This document shows, one piece after another, positions 1 through 9,023 of a stretch of 64,000 bases of DNA. Source of the stretch: an uncultured Alphaproteobacteria bacterium. GTDB lineage: Bacteria; Pseudomonadota; Alphaproteobacteria; RF32; CAG-239. The stretch spans positions 1 to 64,000 of the forward strand of contig CALYAW010000005.1 in NCBI GenBank assembly GCA_944393685.1. Direction: 5' to 3'. The notes beneath the pieces were generated by a model that saw nothing but the letters and a program-made list of their open reading frames with translations, did no database searches and was not told where the DNA came from. Within the stretch, counting starts at the first letter, position 1. Each line of letters starts with the position of its first letter. The position numbers were made by a program, and so were the translations under genes.

Positions 1-43
1 AAGGCGTTTGCTGGCACCATTAGGGTTACACCCGCTTATGAAG

Positions 44-78
44 AACCACCGGCTAAGCCGGTGGGTTACTTTTTTTTG
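44..78 (+). terminator. Rho-independent terminator at the left edge
   Basis: The stem CACCGGC / GCCGGTG with a TAA loop is followed by a run of eight T. It would end a transcript entering from outside the window. No gene can be assigned to bases 1-43. Confidence 0.7.
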
Positions 79-158
79 CTTGACGCTATTTGCTGATAAG
101 CCTTGTTACACTTACTTGATTTTGGGATCATATAGATGTTTTGATGTCTTAATAAGAA

Positions 159-2210
159 TTAACCAAGTTTACGTATCATATCAAGAATTGTGCTAAGCTT
201 GTTGTACTCATTTGTTTTATTAGAAATAAATTCTTTTTCCAGATCAAGTACTAAGATGTTGGCTTGCTGATTAGCAATTTCTTTGCCTAGCAAAATATTG
301 TCTTTTTGATGAAGTAGATATTCTTTTTGTTTTAACGCTTCATCAATATATGGTTTAAGCAAACCAGTACGTTTTGAATAGCCAGAAGTAAAAAAGAAAA
401 TTACTAAAATGGTTCCAAAAATAAGAAGAACAGCTAACGGAGATATTACTGAAGATACGACAATGCCGGTCAGCAGAATAAAAGCCGTAGCGACTGCTTT
501 GGCTACAATATTATATAAATTACTGACAAACTGAATATAAAATAATAACGCTCCAATGATAAATACGAAAGTTCCGGAGATAAGAACTCTCAAGATAGAA
601 AGGTTTTGAATAAATAGAGCAATTCCTGTTTCTCCTGCAAACAGCATTGCCAGACTAAACAAAATATAACCTAGATTAAGTTTGAACCGGAAAGAGTTAA
701 AAGATTGGCGAATATCTTTTTCGATAAAGCGAGAGGCTCTTTTAATTTTAATCAAATTATTTTTATTGACGTTAAAGACGGCTTCATTAGAACCAAACAT
801 CGCACTCAAAGCTTTTTGTTCATTTTTGGATAAAGATTTTGTTTGATCTGTACGTTTAACCAAAAGAATAGTATCTCCGGCTTGTTGAATATCAATAATA
901 TTTTTTTTATACATTTCTAAGATAAAAGCCCCAAAAGATTTAGCATCGTATTTTCCTAGATATAAAAGCCGGAGTAATGGAGCTGATTTTTTAAGATTGA
1001 TTTTAATTTGTCCCACATTTCGACGAATATAATGTCCGGAAATAACAAAACCGACAATGACAGCTATCAAAGATAAAGCACAGAAAACAATATCGGCATG
1101 TTTTTCAATTTTACGAAATAGCCAATCACCAAAAGGAGGTTCAGCAAGCACACCATGAGGAAGGGAGCTAATAATATGGAATCCTTCGCCGACAAAAAGA
1201 GGCCTGGTAGCTCGGTATCCAAAAGATGTTGGGTTTAATTTGATTATATTCCCCCACATTGGGCTTAGATTTTCAGGTGTTCCGATTAAAACCACTTGAC
1301 CTAAGGGTTCGCTTGTTTGAGGATATGTAATAGTGGCGCCGCTTTTGGCAACAACTAAGTCCCAGGAACTTCCGGTTACATCCCAGTAAAATTCATCAAA
1401 GTCAGGATAAATTCCCATTAAATTATGAACAAGGTAAACAAAACGATAGGTATAGACACCTGGATTAAGGGGCGTTTCAGTTTTTTGAGTTAACAAGTAT
1501 CCACCGTTATTTTGAGGAATGATTTTATAATCAGTAGGTTGTCCATTGAGACTAGCCTCAACAAAAGTATAATCTAATTCTTGCCTTGTTCCGTCACGAA
1601 GCAGAATGGACGCTGGCAAACTTTTATGAATACCGGTTTTGAGTTTTTCACCATTAGCAACAACGGTGATAGTTTCTTCAAATTTAACGACGCCGTCTGG
1701 TAAAATATCAATTTTTGTTAAAAGATAAGGAATATGTTCTTTGGCGGGAATCAAAACTTTTTCAGGGCTATCGGGCAGAATTGCTTCAATAACGGCAAAA
1801 TTTGGCTTTTCCCAAATTTTTTGCTGATCTTCAATTTGTGGTATAGACTGCGTTTGTCGTATATCTTGAGGAGATTTGCGTTGCGCAATTTTGGCCAAAG
1901 CGGCTTCGTAAATTTTTTGAAATTCAGGTTTGTTTTGCTCTTGTAAGGCTTTTTGTGCTTCAGGGCTGCGTACGGAGTTAATACTACCGGTTGTTACATT
2001 TTTAGAATCTTCTATAACCGTTGACTTTACTCTTTCTTCCAAAAATTTTTGCAAATCTTCTGCCGACATATTTTGTATTTTGGGAGTGTCAGTTTGAGTT
2101 TGTGACTGAGGTTGAGGAATGGCAGCTTGATCAGATATTTCCATAATTTTTGCGGCGATATTCGTGTTTGCAGCAAAAACAAGACAAAGGGCTATAAAAA
2201 ATTTTTTCAT
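159..2210 (-). CDS. DUF2207 family membrane protein
   Basis: The 683-residue protein begins with a signal peptide (hydrophobic residues 4-19, ending near ANTNIAA). A Gln/Thr-rich linker follows, then a beta-rich extracytoplasmic domain at about 150-355 (IHKSLPASILLRDG, YTYRFVYLVHN and DEFYWDVTG are typical of DUF2207). A transmembrane helix lies near residue 380, a cytoplasmic part at about 405-520, and a hydrophobic cluster near 525-645. This is the layout of predicted DUF2207/YciQ-type membrane proteins, whose biochemical role is unknown. It is transcribed divergently from the GlmU-like gene, with about 85 bp between them. The family call is from motif recall and is fairly secure. No function can be given. 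Confidence 0.75.
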   Translation of the reverse strand: MKKFFIALCLVFAANTNIAAKIMEISDQAAIPQPQSQTQTDTPKIQNMSAEDLQKFLEERVKSTVIEDSKNVTTGSINSVRSPEAQKALQEQNKPEFQKIYEAALAKIAQRKSPQDIRQTQSIPQIEDQQKIWEKPNFAVIEAILPDSPEKVLIPAKEHIPYLLTKIDILPDGVVKFEETITVVANGEKLKTGIHKSLPASILLRDGTRQELDYTFVEASLNGQPTDYKIIPQNNGGYLLTQKTETPLNPGVYTYRFVYLVHNLMGIYPDFDEFYWDVTGSSWDLVVAKSGATITYPQTSEPLGQVVLIGTPENLSPMWGNIIKLNPTSFGYRATRPLFVGEGFHIISSLPHGVLAEPPFGDWLFRKIEKHADIVFCALSLIAVIVGFVISGHYIRRNVGQIKINLKKSAPLLRLLYLGKYDAKSFGAFILEMYKKNIIDIQQAGDTILLVKRTDQTKSLSKNEQKALSAMFGSNEAVFNVNKNNLIKIKRASRFIEKDIRQSFNSFRFKLNLGYILFSLAMLFAGETGIALFIQNLSILRVLISGTFVFIIGALLFYIQFVSNLYNIVAKAVATAFILLTGIVVSSVISPLAVLLIFGTILVIFFFTSGYSKRTGLLKPYIDEALKQKEYLLHQKDNILLGKEIANQQANILVLDLEKEFISNKTNEYNKLSTILDMIRKLG

Positions 2211-2296
2211 AACTAAACACTCTTTGTTAACAAATAAAAGATATTTGTTATTATAAGGTATAAGTTATTAAAAAGTTATAAAGGAGTTTTTTGACT

Positions 2297-3040
2297 ATGA
2301 ACGATAATAAAGTAGCCGCCATTATCTTAGGAGCCGGACGAGGTACACGAATGAAATCTGATTTACCTAAAGTAATGATGCCGGTTGGCGGCAAGCCCAT
2401 GATTCGGCATATTCTTGACACATTGGAAGAAATAAAAGCTGATAAAATTGTCACGGTAATAGCTCCGGATGGTGATTTGGTAAAAAAAGAAGTGGCGCCG
2501 TATCCGACTTGTGTACAGGAGAAACAACTTGGCACGGGCCATGCTGTTTTGGCTGCGCGTTCGGAATTATTTGGTTTTAAGGGAGATGTTTTAGTAATTT
2601 TTGGAGATCAGCCGCTTTATACTAAAGACACGATGCAAAAGCTTCTTAATAAACGTCGGGAGGGATATAGTGTTGTTTGTTTGGGCTTTCGCCCGAAAGA
2701 TCCGGCTCGTTACGGACGTCTTGTAATGAATGGAAATAATTTGGAACGCATTGTTGAATTTAAAGATGCGACGGATGAAGAAAAAGCGATTGATTTGTGT
2801 AATTCCGGAATGATGTGTTTTGACGGAGAAAAACTTTTTGAAATTCTTGCTGTCATCAGTAATGAAAATGCTGCCGGAGAATATTATCTTACAGATGCTG
2901 TCGAGGTCGCGCTGCGCAAAGGCTTAAAGTGCAGTGCTGTTGAATGCCCCGTAGAAGAGGCCTCGGCGGCCAATACATTGGAAGAATTGGCTCTTCTTGA
3001 AGAGTTACTGCAAAAGCGCAACGCCAAAAAAGGAAAATAA
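2297..3040 (+). CDS. GlmU-like N-acetylglucosamine-1-phosphate uridylyltransferase (single domain)
   Basis: This is a nucleotidyltransferase with the signature LGAGRGTRMKSDLPKV at the N-terminus, QLGTGHA, the metal-site Asp in FGDQPLY, YGRLV, and GEYYLTDAVEVA. These match the N-terminal uridylyltransferase domain of GlmU, which makes UDP-GlcNAc from GlcNAc-1-P and UTP for peptidoglycan and LPS. The protein stops at 247 residues, so the hexapeptide acetyltransferase half of bifunctional GlmU (about 450 residues) is absent. I chose ATG 2297 because AAGGAG at 2281-2286 is 10 bases upstream; an in-frame TTG at 2291 would be only 4 bases from it. The stop overlaps the next start by one base (TAATG). 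UDP-sugar specificity is inferred. Confidence 0.8.
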   Translation: MNDNKVAAIILGAGRGTRMKSDLPKVMMPVGGKPMIRHILDTLEEIKADKIVTVIAPDGDLVKKEVAPYPTCVQEKQLGTGHAVLAARSELFGFKGDVLVIFGDQPLYTKDTMQKLLNKRREGYSVVCLGFRPKDPARYGRLVMNGNNLERIVEFKDATDEEKAIDLCNSGMMCFDGEKLFEILAVISNENAAGEYYLTDAVEVALRKGLKCSAVECPVEEASAANTLEELALLEELLQKRNAKKGK

Positions 3041-3504
3041 TGTCATTTATAAAAACACATTGGTTTGGCCTCATAAGCGGAGTAGTCGTCTTTGTTTTTA
3101 TGGGGGTATTTGTTTTAGTTTTGCTGTCGCCGCGGCAAGATGCGCAAAAACGTGGATTTATTCCGTGCACACATGAATTGGCGGATCGTTTGTTAAACTG
3201 TGAAAGTGATAAAAAAATAAGTTGTCTGTTCGGTGCAATTTTGCGCAACACATGGTGTGATATGAAGGTTATCGGGCAGGGTGTTGCAAATTGGTTTGAC
3301 GGAAAGCAAAAAACACCGTGGAGCAATTATATTTTTATTCCGGAGGCTGAGCTGAGTGATGTTTTTGATACTGAAACTGCAAAAGAATATCTGAAAAACA
3401 ACCCGTCACCAGCGGTTGAAATGCAAAAACTTCAAAAATTAAACAAGGAATTAGAAGATGAAATCAACTATGAAGAAGTCGCAGAAGATGAAAAACCGCA
3501 ATAA
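3040..3504 (+). CDS. Small membrane-anchored protein of unknown function
   Basis: The 154-residue protein has one strong transmembrane helix at residues 9-30, followed by a soluble domain with four cysteines (CTHELADRLLNC, SCLFG, WCDMK) and a charged Glu/Lys-rich C-terminus that may form a short helix. I do not recognise a family. The four Cys after the membrane segment could form disulphides if the domain is periplasmic (inference). It is translationally coupled to the GlmU-like gene upstream (TAATG), and its 3' end overlaps the start of pepF by 47 bases, so the three genes probably form one transcript. Confidence 0.65.
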   Translation: MSFIKTHWFGLISGVVVFVFMGVFVLVLLSPRQDAQKRGFIPCTHELADRLLNCESDKKISCLFGAILRNTWCDMKVIGQGVANWFDGKQKTPWSNYIFIPEAELSDVFDTETAKEYLKNNPSPAVEMQKLQKLNKELEDEINYEEVAEDEKPQ

Positions 3505-5281
3505 TGTTCCGGCTTGGGATTTGAGCGATTTATATACAGGGATGGATGATCCGCAAATTGAAAAGGATTTGCAAAAATACAAAAAACAAAATGAAACGCT
3601 TGCAAAAAAGTACAAAGGGACTTTTGCATCCATTTCACCTAGTGAATTTTTAAAAGCGATTCGCATGGTTGAAGAAAATAGTATTTTAGGAAGTAAGCTG
3701 GGTGTTTTTGCTTATTTGAATATGGTAACCAGAATGAAAGATACCAAAGCGGTTTCGTTTTATCAAAGTATTGATGAGCGCATGACAGATTACGCTAAAG
3801 CATCAATATTCTTTACTTTAGAGATTAATCAACTCTCGGAAAGTAAGTTTAATGAACTCACCAAAGATAAGCAAGTTTCTTACTACAAACCATTTCTGGA
3901 GCGAGTACGCCGTTTTAAGGCTCATGAATTATCAGAGCCGGTTGAGAAGATATTTCTTGAAAAATCGGTAACTTCCGGTGGAGCGTGGCGTAGGCTTTAT
4001 GATGAGCATTCCGCAGCCCTTGAATACATTATTGACGGCAAAAAATACAATGACGCCGAAATATCTAAGTTGTTATTAGATAAGGATTCTGAAACCCGAG
4101 CTAAAGCCGGACGAGAGATGAATCGTGTATGCAAAGAAAACAGTAAGTTATTTACATTCATCTATAATATGATTGTCAAAGACAAAGCGATTAGTGATGA
4201 TAACAGAGGATATAAGTCTCCGGTTGCGGCAAGAAATCTTGACAATCAAGTAGACGATAAAGCGCTTAATGCACTGACATCGTCTGTTCGCGCGCAATAT
4301 GCAAATTTGGCACATCGTTTTTATAAACTTAAGTCCAAATGGCTTGGGGTAAAAAAAATACAATATTGGGATCGCAATGCGCCTCTTCCATTTAGCGCGG
4401 ATCGTCAATACAGTTGGGAAGAAAGTGTTAAGATCGTCCTTGATGCGTATGAAAAATTTTCACCCAAGCTAAAGAAGTTGGCAGAGCCATTTTTTGATAA
4501 AGATAAGTCATGGATAGATGTTCCGCCTCGAGATGGCAAACGTAGCGGAGCTTTCGCAATGCCATTGCCGGAAAAATTCCATCCGTATTTGATGTTGAAT
4601 TTTGTCGGCAAGCAAAACGATGTGCTGACATTGGCTCATGAATTAGGACACGGATGCCATATGCGTCTAAGCATTAAGCAAGGGGAACTCAATGATGACA
4701 CGCCGCTTACACTTGCAGAGATGGCATCTGTTTTCGGAGAGATGATAACTTTTCAGTCATTGCTTTCAACATTGGATGATGATAAGGAGAAATTATGCCT
4801 GATAGCTTCCAAGGTAAATGATATGATTAATACGGCTGTTCGCCAAATTGCTTTTCATTTTTTTGAGACCAGAGTGCATGAGGAGCGCAAGAAAGGAGAA
4901 TTATCAGCGGAACGACTAGATGAAATATGGCTTGAAGAAATGCGAGCAAGCTTAGGTCCAAGTGTTATAGTTGATAACGACAGCAAATCAATTTGGCCGA
5001 TAGTCAGCCATTTTTTCCATAGTCCGTTTTATGTTTATGCTTATTCATTTGCAGATTGTTTAGTAAATTCTTTATATCAAGTTTATAGGGAAGGAAAAAT
5101 CAAAAATTTTGCGGATAAATATCTGGATATGCTGAGCCAAACAGGTGTCAAACGCTATGATGTCTTGTTAAAACCGTTTGGTCTAAATGCAAAGAGTCCG
5201 GAATTCTGGAACAAAGGATTGAACTTGATATCTTCATATATTGATGAGCTAGAGCGTTTGGATAAAAAAGTGAAATTCTGA
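3458..5281 (+). CDS. pepF: Oligoendopeptidase F (M3 family metallopeptidase)
   Basis: The zinc-binding HELGH is at residues 394-398 (LAHELGHGCHM), and the downstream Glu of the M3 site lies in TLAEMASVFGE about 25 residues later. The N-terminal helical part (NVPAWDLSDLYTGM) and the length of about 600 residues fit PepF of family M3B, a cytoplasmic enzyme that cuts peptides of roughly 7-17 residues. ATG 3458 overlaps the preceding gene by 47 bases. ATG 3470 and ATG 3488 are other possible starts, and the conserved region begins only at about residue 17, so the exact start is uncertain. A bidirectional terminator follows directly. Confidence 0.92.
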   Translation: MKSTMKKSQKMKNRNNVPAWDLSDLYTGMDDPQIEKDLQKYKKQNETLAKKYKGTFASISPSEFLKAIRMVEENSILGSKLGVFAYLNMVTRMKDTKAVSFYQSIDERMTDYAKASIFFTLEINQLSESKFNELTKDKQVSYYKPFLERVRRFKAHELSEPVEKIFLEKSVTSGGAWRRLYDEHSAALEYIIDGKKYNDAEISKLLLDKDSETRAKAGREMNRVCKENSKLFTFIYNMIVKDKAISDDNRGYKSPVAARNLDNQVDDKALNALTSSVRAQYANLAHRFYKLKSKWLGVKKIQYWDRNAPLPFSADRQYSWEESVKIVLDAYEKFSPKLKKLAEPFFDKDKSWIDVPPRDGKRSGAFAMPLPEKFHPYLMLNFVGKQNDVLTLAHELGHGCHMRLSIKQGELNDDTPLTLAEMASVFGEMITFQSLLSTLDDDKEKLCLIASKVNDMINTAVRQIAFHFFETRVHEERKKGELSAERLDEIWLEEMRASLGPSVIVDNDSKSIWPIVSHFFHSPFYVYAYSFADCLVNSLYQVYREGKIKNFADKYLDMLSQTGVKRYDVLLKPFGLNAKSPEFWNKGLNLISSYIDELERLDKKVKF

Positions 5282-5290
5282 TGGAGACAC

Positions 5291-5328
5291 AAAAGCGAGG
5301 ATATATTATTGTTCCTCGCTTTTCTTTT
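5291..5328. terminator. Bidirectional terminator between convergent genes
   Basis: AAAAGCGAGGA at 5291-5301 pairs with TCCTCGCTTTT at 5313-5323, followed by TCTTTT. The hairpin lies after pepF and overlaps the last codons and stop of the minus-strand VirB8-like gene, so it can serve both. Confidence 0.8.
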
Positions 5329-6109
5329 CAATCACTTGTTTGGCCACGTCCAGATAGTGTTCTGAGGCTTGAGGTGTTCCGACATAGCCAAGTACATAAC
5401 TTTTGACTCTAAATCCATAAGGGTTATGGGTAAAATCAAACGAGTGTACACCTTCTTCTTCTTCGGGATTGTTTTTTATATCAACATAGATAATACGTAA
5501 ATAAGCACGCCAGATAATAACCTGAGGGTCGGGAAAATCTTTTGTGGTGGTAGAAGTCCTAAATTGAACTTGCCATAACTCGTTGGTAAGTTGCCGCACC
5601 CAGTCGACGCTTATTTTCCGGATCATATTTTGTTCAATAAAACGCACGACCTGATCATAATTCATTTTATATATAAACTGCTGATAAGCTCCGATAGTTG
5701 AAAGTTGATAAAATTCGGAGTCTCGATCCCAACGATAAATTAAATCGGCATGAGAAAATGGGATTTCATGTCGGAGCTCGACATAGCGTCTAATAAGTTC
5801 TTCTGTTACGAGTTTTTCTGGGTTTCCGTGTACCTCTGCCAATTGCGATTTTTCCAGAGTGCTAAAAGTATTGTTGACTTGGTAAAAAGCAGGAGCAGAG
5901 CGTTTCTGCGGGAGCAGGACATAAATAGCCAGAGCGAGCATAATAGTAATGCAAATACTGAAGACACAAGATATGACCATGATTCTTGATGTCCATAGAT
6001 ATCTTCGCTCGGGCATGGCCTCAATATGTACACGCTCGGGATAAAGCCCCAAGACATCGGGACTTTTTTTATCGCGATACCGAAATAATTTGGAAAAAAA
6101 CATATTCAT
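5306..6109 (-). CDS. VirB8-like inner-membrane protein, copy 2
   Basis: The 267-residue protein has a short cytoplasmic N-terminus, one transmembrane helix at about 43-68, then a periplasmic domain. The C-terminal part carries NPYGFRVKSYVLGYVGTP, the NPxG-type motif and closing strands of the VirB8/NTF2-like fold, and IIWRAYLRIIYVDI resembles the preceding VirB8 strand. VirB8 is a bitopic assembly factor of type IV secretion systems. No other type IV genes are visible in this window, so the system it serves is unknown. It follows its paralogue by 16 bases and shares with it AMPERRYLWTSRI just before the membrane helix. The fold assignment is from motif and topology. Confidence 0.65.
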   Translation of the reverse strand: MNMFFSKLFRYRDKKSPDVLGLYPERVHIEAMPERRYLWTSRIMVISCVFSICITIMLALAIYVLLPQKRSAPAFYQVNNTFSTLEKSQLAEVHGNPEKLVTEELIRRYVELRHEIPFSHADLIYRWDRDSEFYQLSTIGAYQQFIYKMNYDQVVRFIEQNMIRKISVDWVRQLTNELWQVQFRTSTTTKDFPDPQVIIWRAYLRIIYVDIKNNPEEEEGVHSFDFTHNPYGFRVKSYVLGYVGTPQASEHYLDVAKQVIEKKSEEQ

Positions 6110-6125
6110 GAAACAGTTTCTTTCA

Positions 6126-6905
6126 TTAATAAGTAAAGCGCATGCTACGAGCGTCTTTTGCCGTATTCAAATAACTTTCCGGTTGATCCGGTGTGCCGAC
6201 ATATGAAAGCGAGTAATTCAAGACCAAAAAACCAAAAGGATTCAACTCTCTCTGCAATCGATTATTATAATTAATAGTTGTGAAAGCAACACGCAAATAA
6301 GCGCGCCAAATATTAATTAACGGCACGGTTTCTCCCGGATAATAATCCATGGTGATAAATTGGGCGCTCCACAAGCCGCGAGTAAGAGGTCTGACCCATT
6401 CTATCTCGACCAAACGCACCAAGGAGCGCATCCGAAACTGCATAATATTATTTTGAGCATCATTAGTGGTAAAATTTTGGAATACGGAACGAGCGGAGAG
6501 CCAATAAAGCTGAGAGCCCGGAGCCCATCTGGTAACCAGTTCATCATAATCATTACCGATAACATGGCGCAAAGAAATATATTCTTCAATAAACAGTTCG
6601 GCAATCAAATCTTGTACCGGAACGGTTTTTTCCTGTACATCAGTTAATTCAAGCTGGCTGAAATAGTTGTTTGTCTGCAATAGTCTGGGATAGGCGCCGC
6701 GCTGAGGTAAAAGGACATAGATAGCACTAGCCAACATCATAGAAAAACAAATGCTGATACATGACAAGATAACCAAGATTCGCGAAGTCCACAAATATCT
6801 TCGCTCAGGCATGGCGCTGACATGTACTTTTTCCGGATAGAAACCAAGTTTATCGGGGCTTTCTTTTTCACGGTATTTAAAGATTGTTTGAAAAATATCT
6901 AACAT
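6126..6905 (-). CDS. VirB8-like inner-membrane protein, copy 1
   Basis: This 259-residue paralogue of the next gene has the same plan: YREKESPDKLGFYPEKVHVSAM, then PERRYLWTSRI, a transmembrane helix at about 42-67, and a periplasmic VirB8-like domain ending in NPFGFLVLNYSLSYVGTP. The two genes are adjacent and co-directional with 16 bases between them, so they are probably co-transcribed and may form hetero-oligomers, as DotI/DotJ-type VirB8 homologues do in other systems (inference). The gene is divergent from the TolC-like lipoprotein, with a 166-bp shared promoter region. No clear Shine-Dalgarno sequence precedes the chosen ATG. Confidence 0.65.
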   Translation of the reverse strand: MLDIFQTIFKYREKESPDKLGFYPEKVHVSAMPERRYLWTSRILVILSCISICFSMMLASAIYVLLPQRGAYPRLLQTNNYFSQLELTDVQEKTVPVQDLIAELFIEEYISLRHVIGNDYDELVTRWAPGSQLYWLSARSVFQNFTTNDAQNNIMQFRMRSLVRLVEIEWVRPLTRGLWSAQFITMDYYPGETVPLINIWRAYLRVAFTTINYNNRLQRELNPFGFLVLNYSLSYVGTPDQPESYLNTAKDARSMRFTY

Positions 6906-7046
6906 TGGCGCTCAAACATTTGTTGTGGTTTAGTACAAATTATATCCGGAAAAAATATCAATTTTATTAATTTTATACATCAAAGTTGAATAAAAGCAAA
7001 TAAATACTGTTAATATCCGAAATATTGATATAACCTGTGTTACAGA

Positions 7047-7058
7047 TAAGTGCACTTA
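7047..7058. promoter_or_regulatory. Perfect 12-bp palindrome in divergent promoter region
   Basis: TAAGTGCACTTA is a perfect palindrome, 13 bases before the TolC-like start codon and inside the intergenic region shared with the VirB8-like genes. It may be a repressor or activator site. No regulator is suggested by the sequence. Confidence 0.3.
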
Positions 7059-7071
7059 CAGGATATTATAC

Positions 7072-8976
7072 ATGAGGAAGATATTTGCTTTTTTGTTTTT
7101 TGCCGCGATTTTCATATCGGCATGTTCTTCTCGGGATGAGGTTGGTATAGATGAGCTCGCAGCTCCCACTCCGGTTTCGTATACTGATTGGGATAGGGCG
7201 ATTCGTGTCGATTCTGATTTGCAGACAATGTATGCTTCATCACCTCGTAAGATAGAAAAGCCGATAGATATGTATATGGCAATGGCTCTGGCGTTGAAAT
7301 ATAACTACACACGTCGAGTGGTTAGCTATCAACAGAGTTTGATTGAAGTAGGTAAATCACCAGCCAACAGGTTGCCAGAAATATTTTCTTCAGCCGGTTA
7401 TGTTAATACATCAAACCCCGGAGCGATGGATTCTGAGTTAAAATTGGCGTGGAACATTCTTGATGTCGGTACGGTTTATTATCAGACACAGGATGCAAAA
7501 TATCAAACCGGTGTGGCATATGAACAGAGTCGCAAAGTAATCCATAATCTTTTACAAGAGACGCGAGTTCTATACTGGAAGACGCTAACGGCGCAGCGTT
7601 TATTGCCCGTGGTTGATGATATGATAGAATATATGACCTTGGAGGTGGATGAGCTTAATACTCAAACTGCGGATTTGGCAAAAAGCGGACAAAGTTTAAG
7701 TATGCCGGACTTGGTCAAGAAAAGAAAATATATGGAATCTGTAAAAAAACTATCAGCGCTCAAACGCGATATGGAGACAGCGGAAGTTCGTTTAGCGGCG
7801 TTAATGGGTTTCCATCCTTCTACAGAATATACGCTTGTCGGTAAGGAATACGGCAATTTTGAACTTCCAGAAATAAAGAGTTCTCTTAGCGAAATGGAGT
7901 GGCTCGCTCTGACCAATCGTCCGGAGCTGCGGGTTCGTGATCTAGTCACCAATATAGAAGAGATCAAGGCTTCGTTTCATACATTTGAAGACCCCGGAGA
8001 GAAAAACTACAAAAAAGATCCCTCTTATTATAATAGGTTATGGTCTAAAAAAGCCAGACAGATAGGTATGGCGGTGTTTGAAAGCAACCGAAATCCAAGT
8101 GCTCAAGAGCTTGAAACGTTACGTCGCCAACGGATGACAACGTTGGTCTTAAGTCAGGTATACGTTGCTTGGGCGCGCTATATGTCAGCGATGGAGGATT
8201 ATCAAATTAAACATGAACTGGCTAATGTTTCGGAGGATATAGCGGAAGACACAACAATCCAAGATGGAGCCAAGGCTGCAAAAAGTAAATTGGAAGCGGC
8301 CAGAGCAATCGAAGATGAGGTTGAAGCCTTATTGGCATATGTTGATTTACAGGATGCTTTAGGAAATTTGTATGCAACTTTAGGGATGGATGCGATTCCC
8401 TATTATATGCTGGGCGAAAAACCTTCAAAGATTGCGATCTACTTACGCGGTGTTCTAGAAAAGTGGCGTAAAGGAGAGTTTCTGCCGGATAATCGTCCAT
8501 ATTTATTGGATGTCCCCACAAAACGTCCTCCGGTTAATTTGTCTTCTGGCAAGTTGCTTCCGGATGTTGTCGTAGAAACGGGAAGAAGAATAAATGTAAC
8601 GATTCCAGAAGCAATCTATAACAAAATGGACTTCAAAGGAAAAGTAACGGCCAAGGCCGGCCTAAAGGACGATAGTCCACTTCCGAATTGGTTGAACTTT
8701 AATGAGGAGACCAAGACGTTCAGCGGAACGGCAATGCCTGGCAATATTGGTAAATATAGTATCAAGACCTATTTGACTGACGAGGACGGCACAACAGGTT
8801 ATGTATTATTTAATATAAAAATAGTTGATGTTTATGTTCCTTCCGTTCAGGTAAAAGGGTTGACCCCAGGACGAAACGCAATGGTTCTCAAACGATGCAT
8901 TGGTTCGCAGTGCAGTGATGAATATGTGTCTGAAGAGATTATCGGAGAGGACGTTGCGACTGAGCCGATAAGATAA
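7072..8976 (+). CDS. TolC-like outer-membrane lipoprotein with C-terminal Ig-like domain
   Basis: The signal peptide ends in the lipobox ISAC with Cys18, so the mature protein should be lipidated. Residues of about 65-440 are mostly helical and read like an outer-membrane efflux protein (PIDMYMAMALALKYNYTRRVV, LKLAWNILDVGTVYY, TRVLYWKTLTAQRLL, VRLAALMGF, ELRVRDLVTNIEEIK). This suggests a TolC-family channel or a TolC-derived protein. Residues of about 510-605 (ITVPE-like strand NVTIPEAIYNK, LPNWLNFNEETKTFSGTAMP, GKYSIKTYLTDEDG) look like a He_PIG/cadherin-like beta-sandwich, which is unusual for TolC proteins. No inner-membrane pump or adaptor gene is adjacent; the nearest genes are the divergent VirB8-like pair. 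Confidence 0.7.
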   Translation: MRKIFAFLFFAAIFISACSSRDEVGIDELAAPTPVSYTDWDRAIRVDSDLQTMYASSPRKIEKPIDMYMAMALALKYNYTRRVVSYQQSLIEVGKSPANRLPEIFSSAGYVNTSNPGAMDSELKLAWNILDVGTVYYQTQDAKYQTGVAYEQSRKVIHNLLQETRVLYWKTLTAQRLLPVVDDMIEYMTLEVDELNTQTADLAKSGQSLSMPDLVKKRKYMESVKKLSALKRDMETAEVRLAALMGFHPSTEYTLVGKEYGNFELPEIKSSLSEMEWLALTNRPELRVRDLVTNIEEIKASFHTFEDPGEKNYKKDPSYYNRLWSKKARQIGMAVFESNRNPSAQELETLRRQRMTTLVLSQVYVAWARYMSAMEDYQIKHELANVSEDIAEDTTIQDGAKAAKSKLEAARAIEDEVEALLAYVDLQDALGNLYATLGMDAIPYYMLGEKPSKIAIYLRGVLEKWRKGEFLPDNRPYLLDVPTKRPPVNLSSGKLLPDVVVETGRRINVTIPEAIYNKMDFKGKVTAKAGLKDDSPLPNWLNFNEETKTFSGTAMPGNIGKYSIKTYLTDEDGTTGYVLFNIKIVDVYVPSVQVKGLTPGRNAMVLKRCIGSQCSDEYVSEEIIGEDVATEPIR

Positions 8977-8993
8977 AAAAGCAAGAGTATAGA

Positions 8994-9023
8994 AACCCCG
9001 CAGAAAATAGCGGGGTTTTTTAT
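8994..9023 (+). terminator. Rho-independent terminator after the TolC-like gene
   Basis: AACCCCGC (8994-9001) and GCGGGGTT (9010-9017) form an 8-bp stem with an 8-base loop, followed by a T-rich tail. Confidence 0.9.

Noticed and set aside
8-196. A short plus-strand open frame at the left edge
   Set aside because: It runs through a clear terminator hairpin and overlaps the end of the DUF2207 gene on the other strand.
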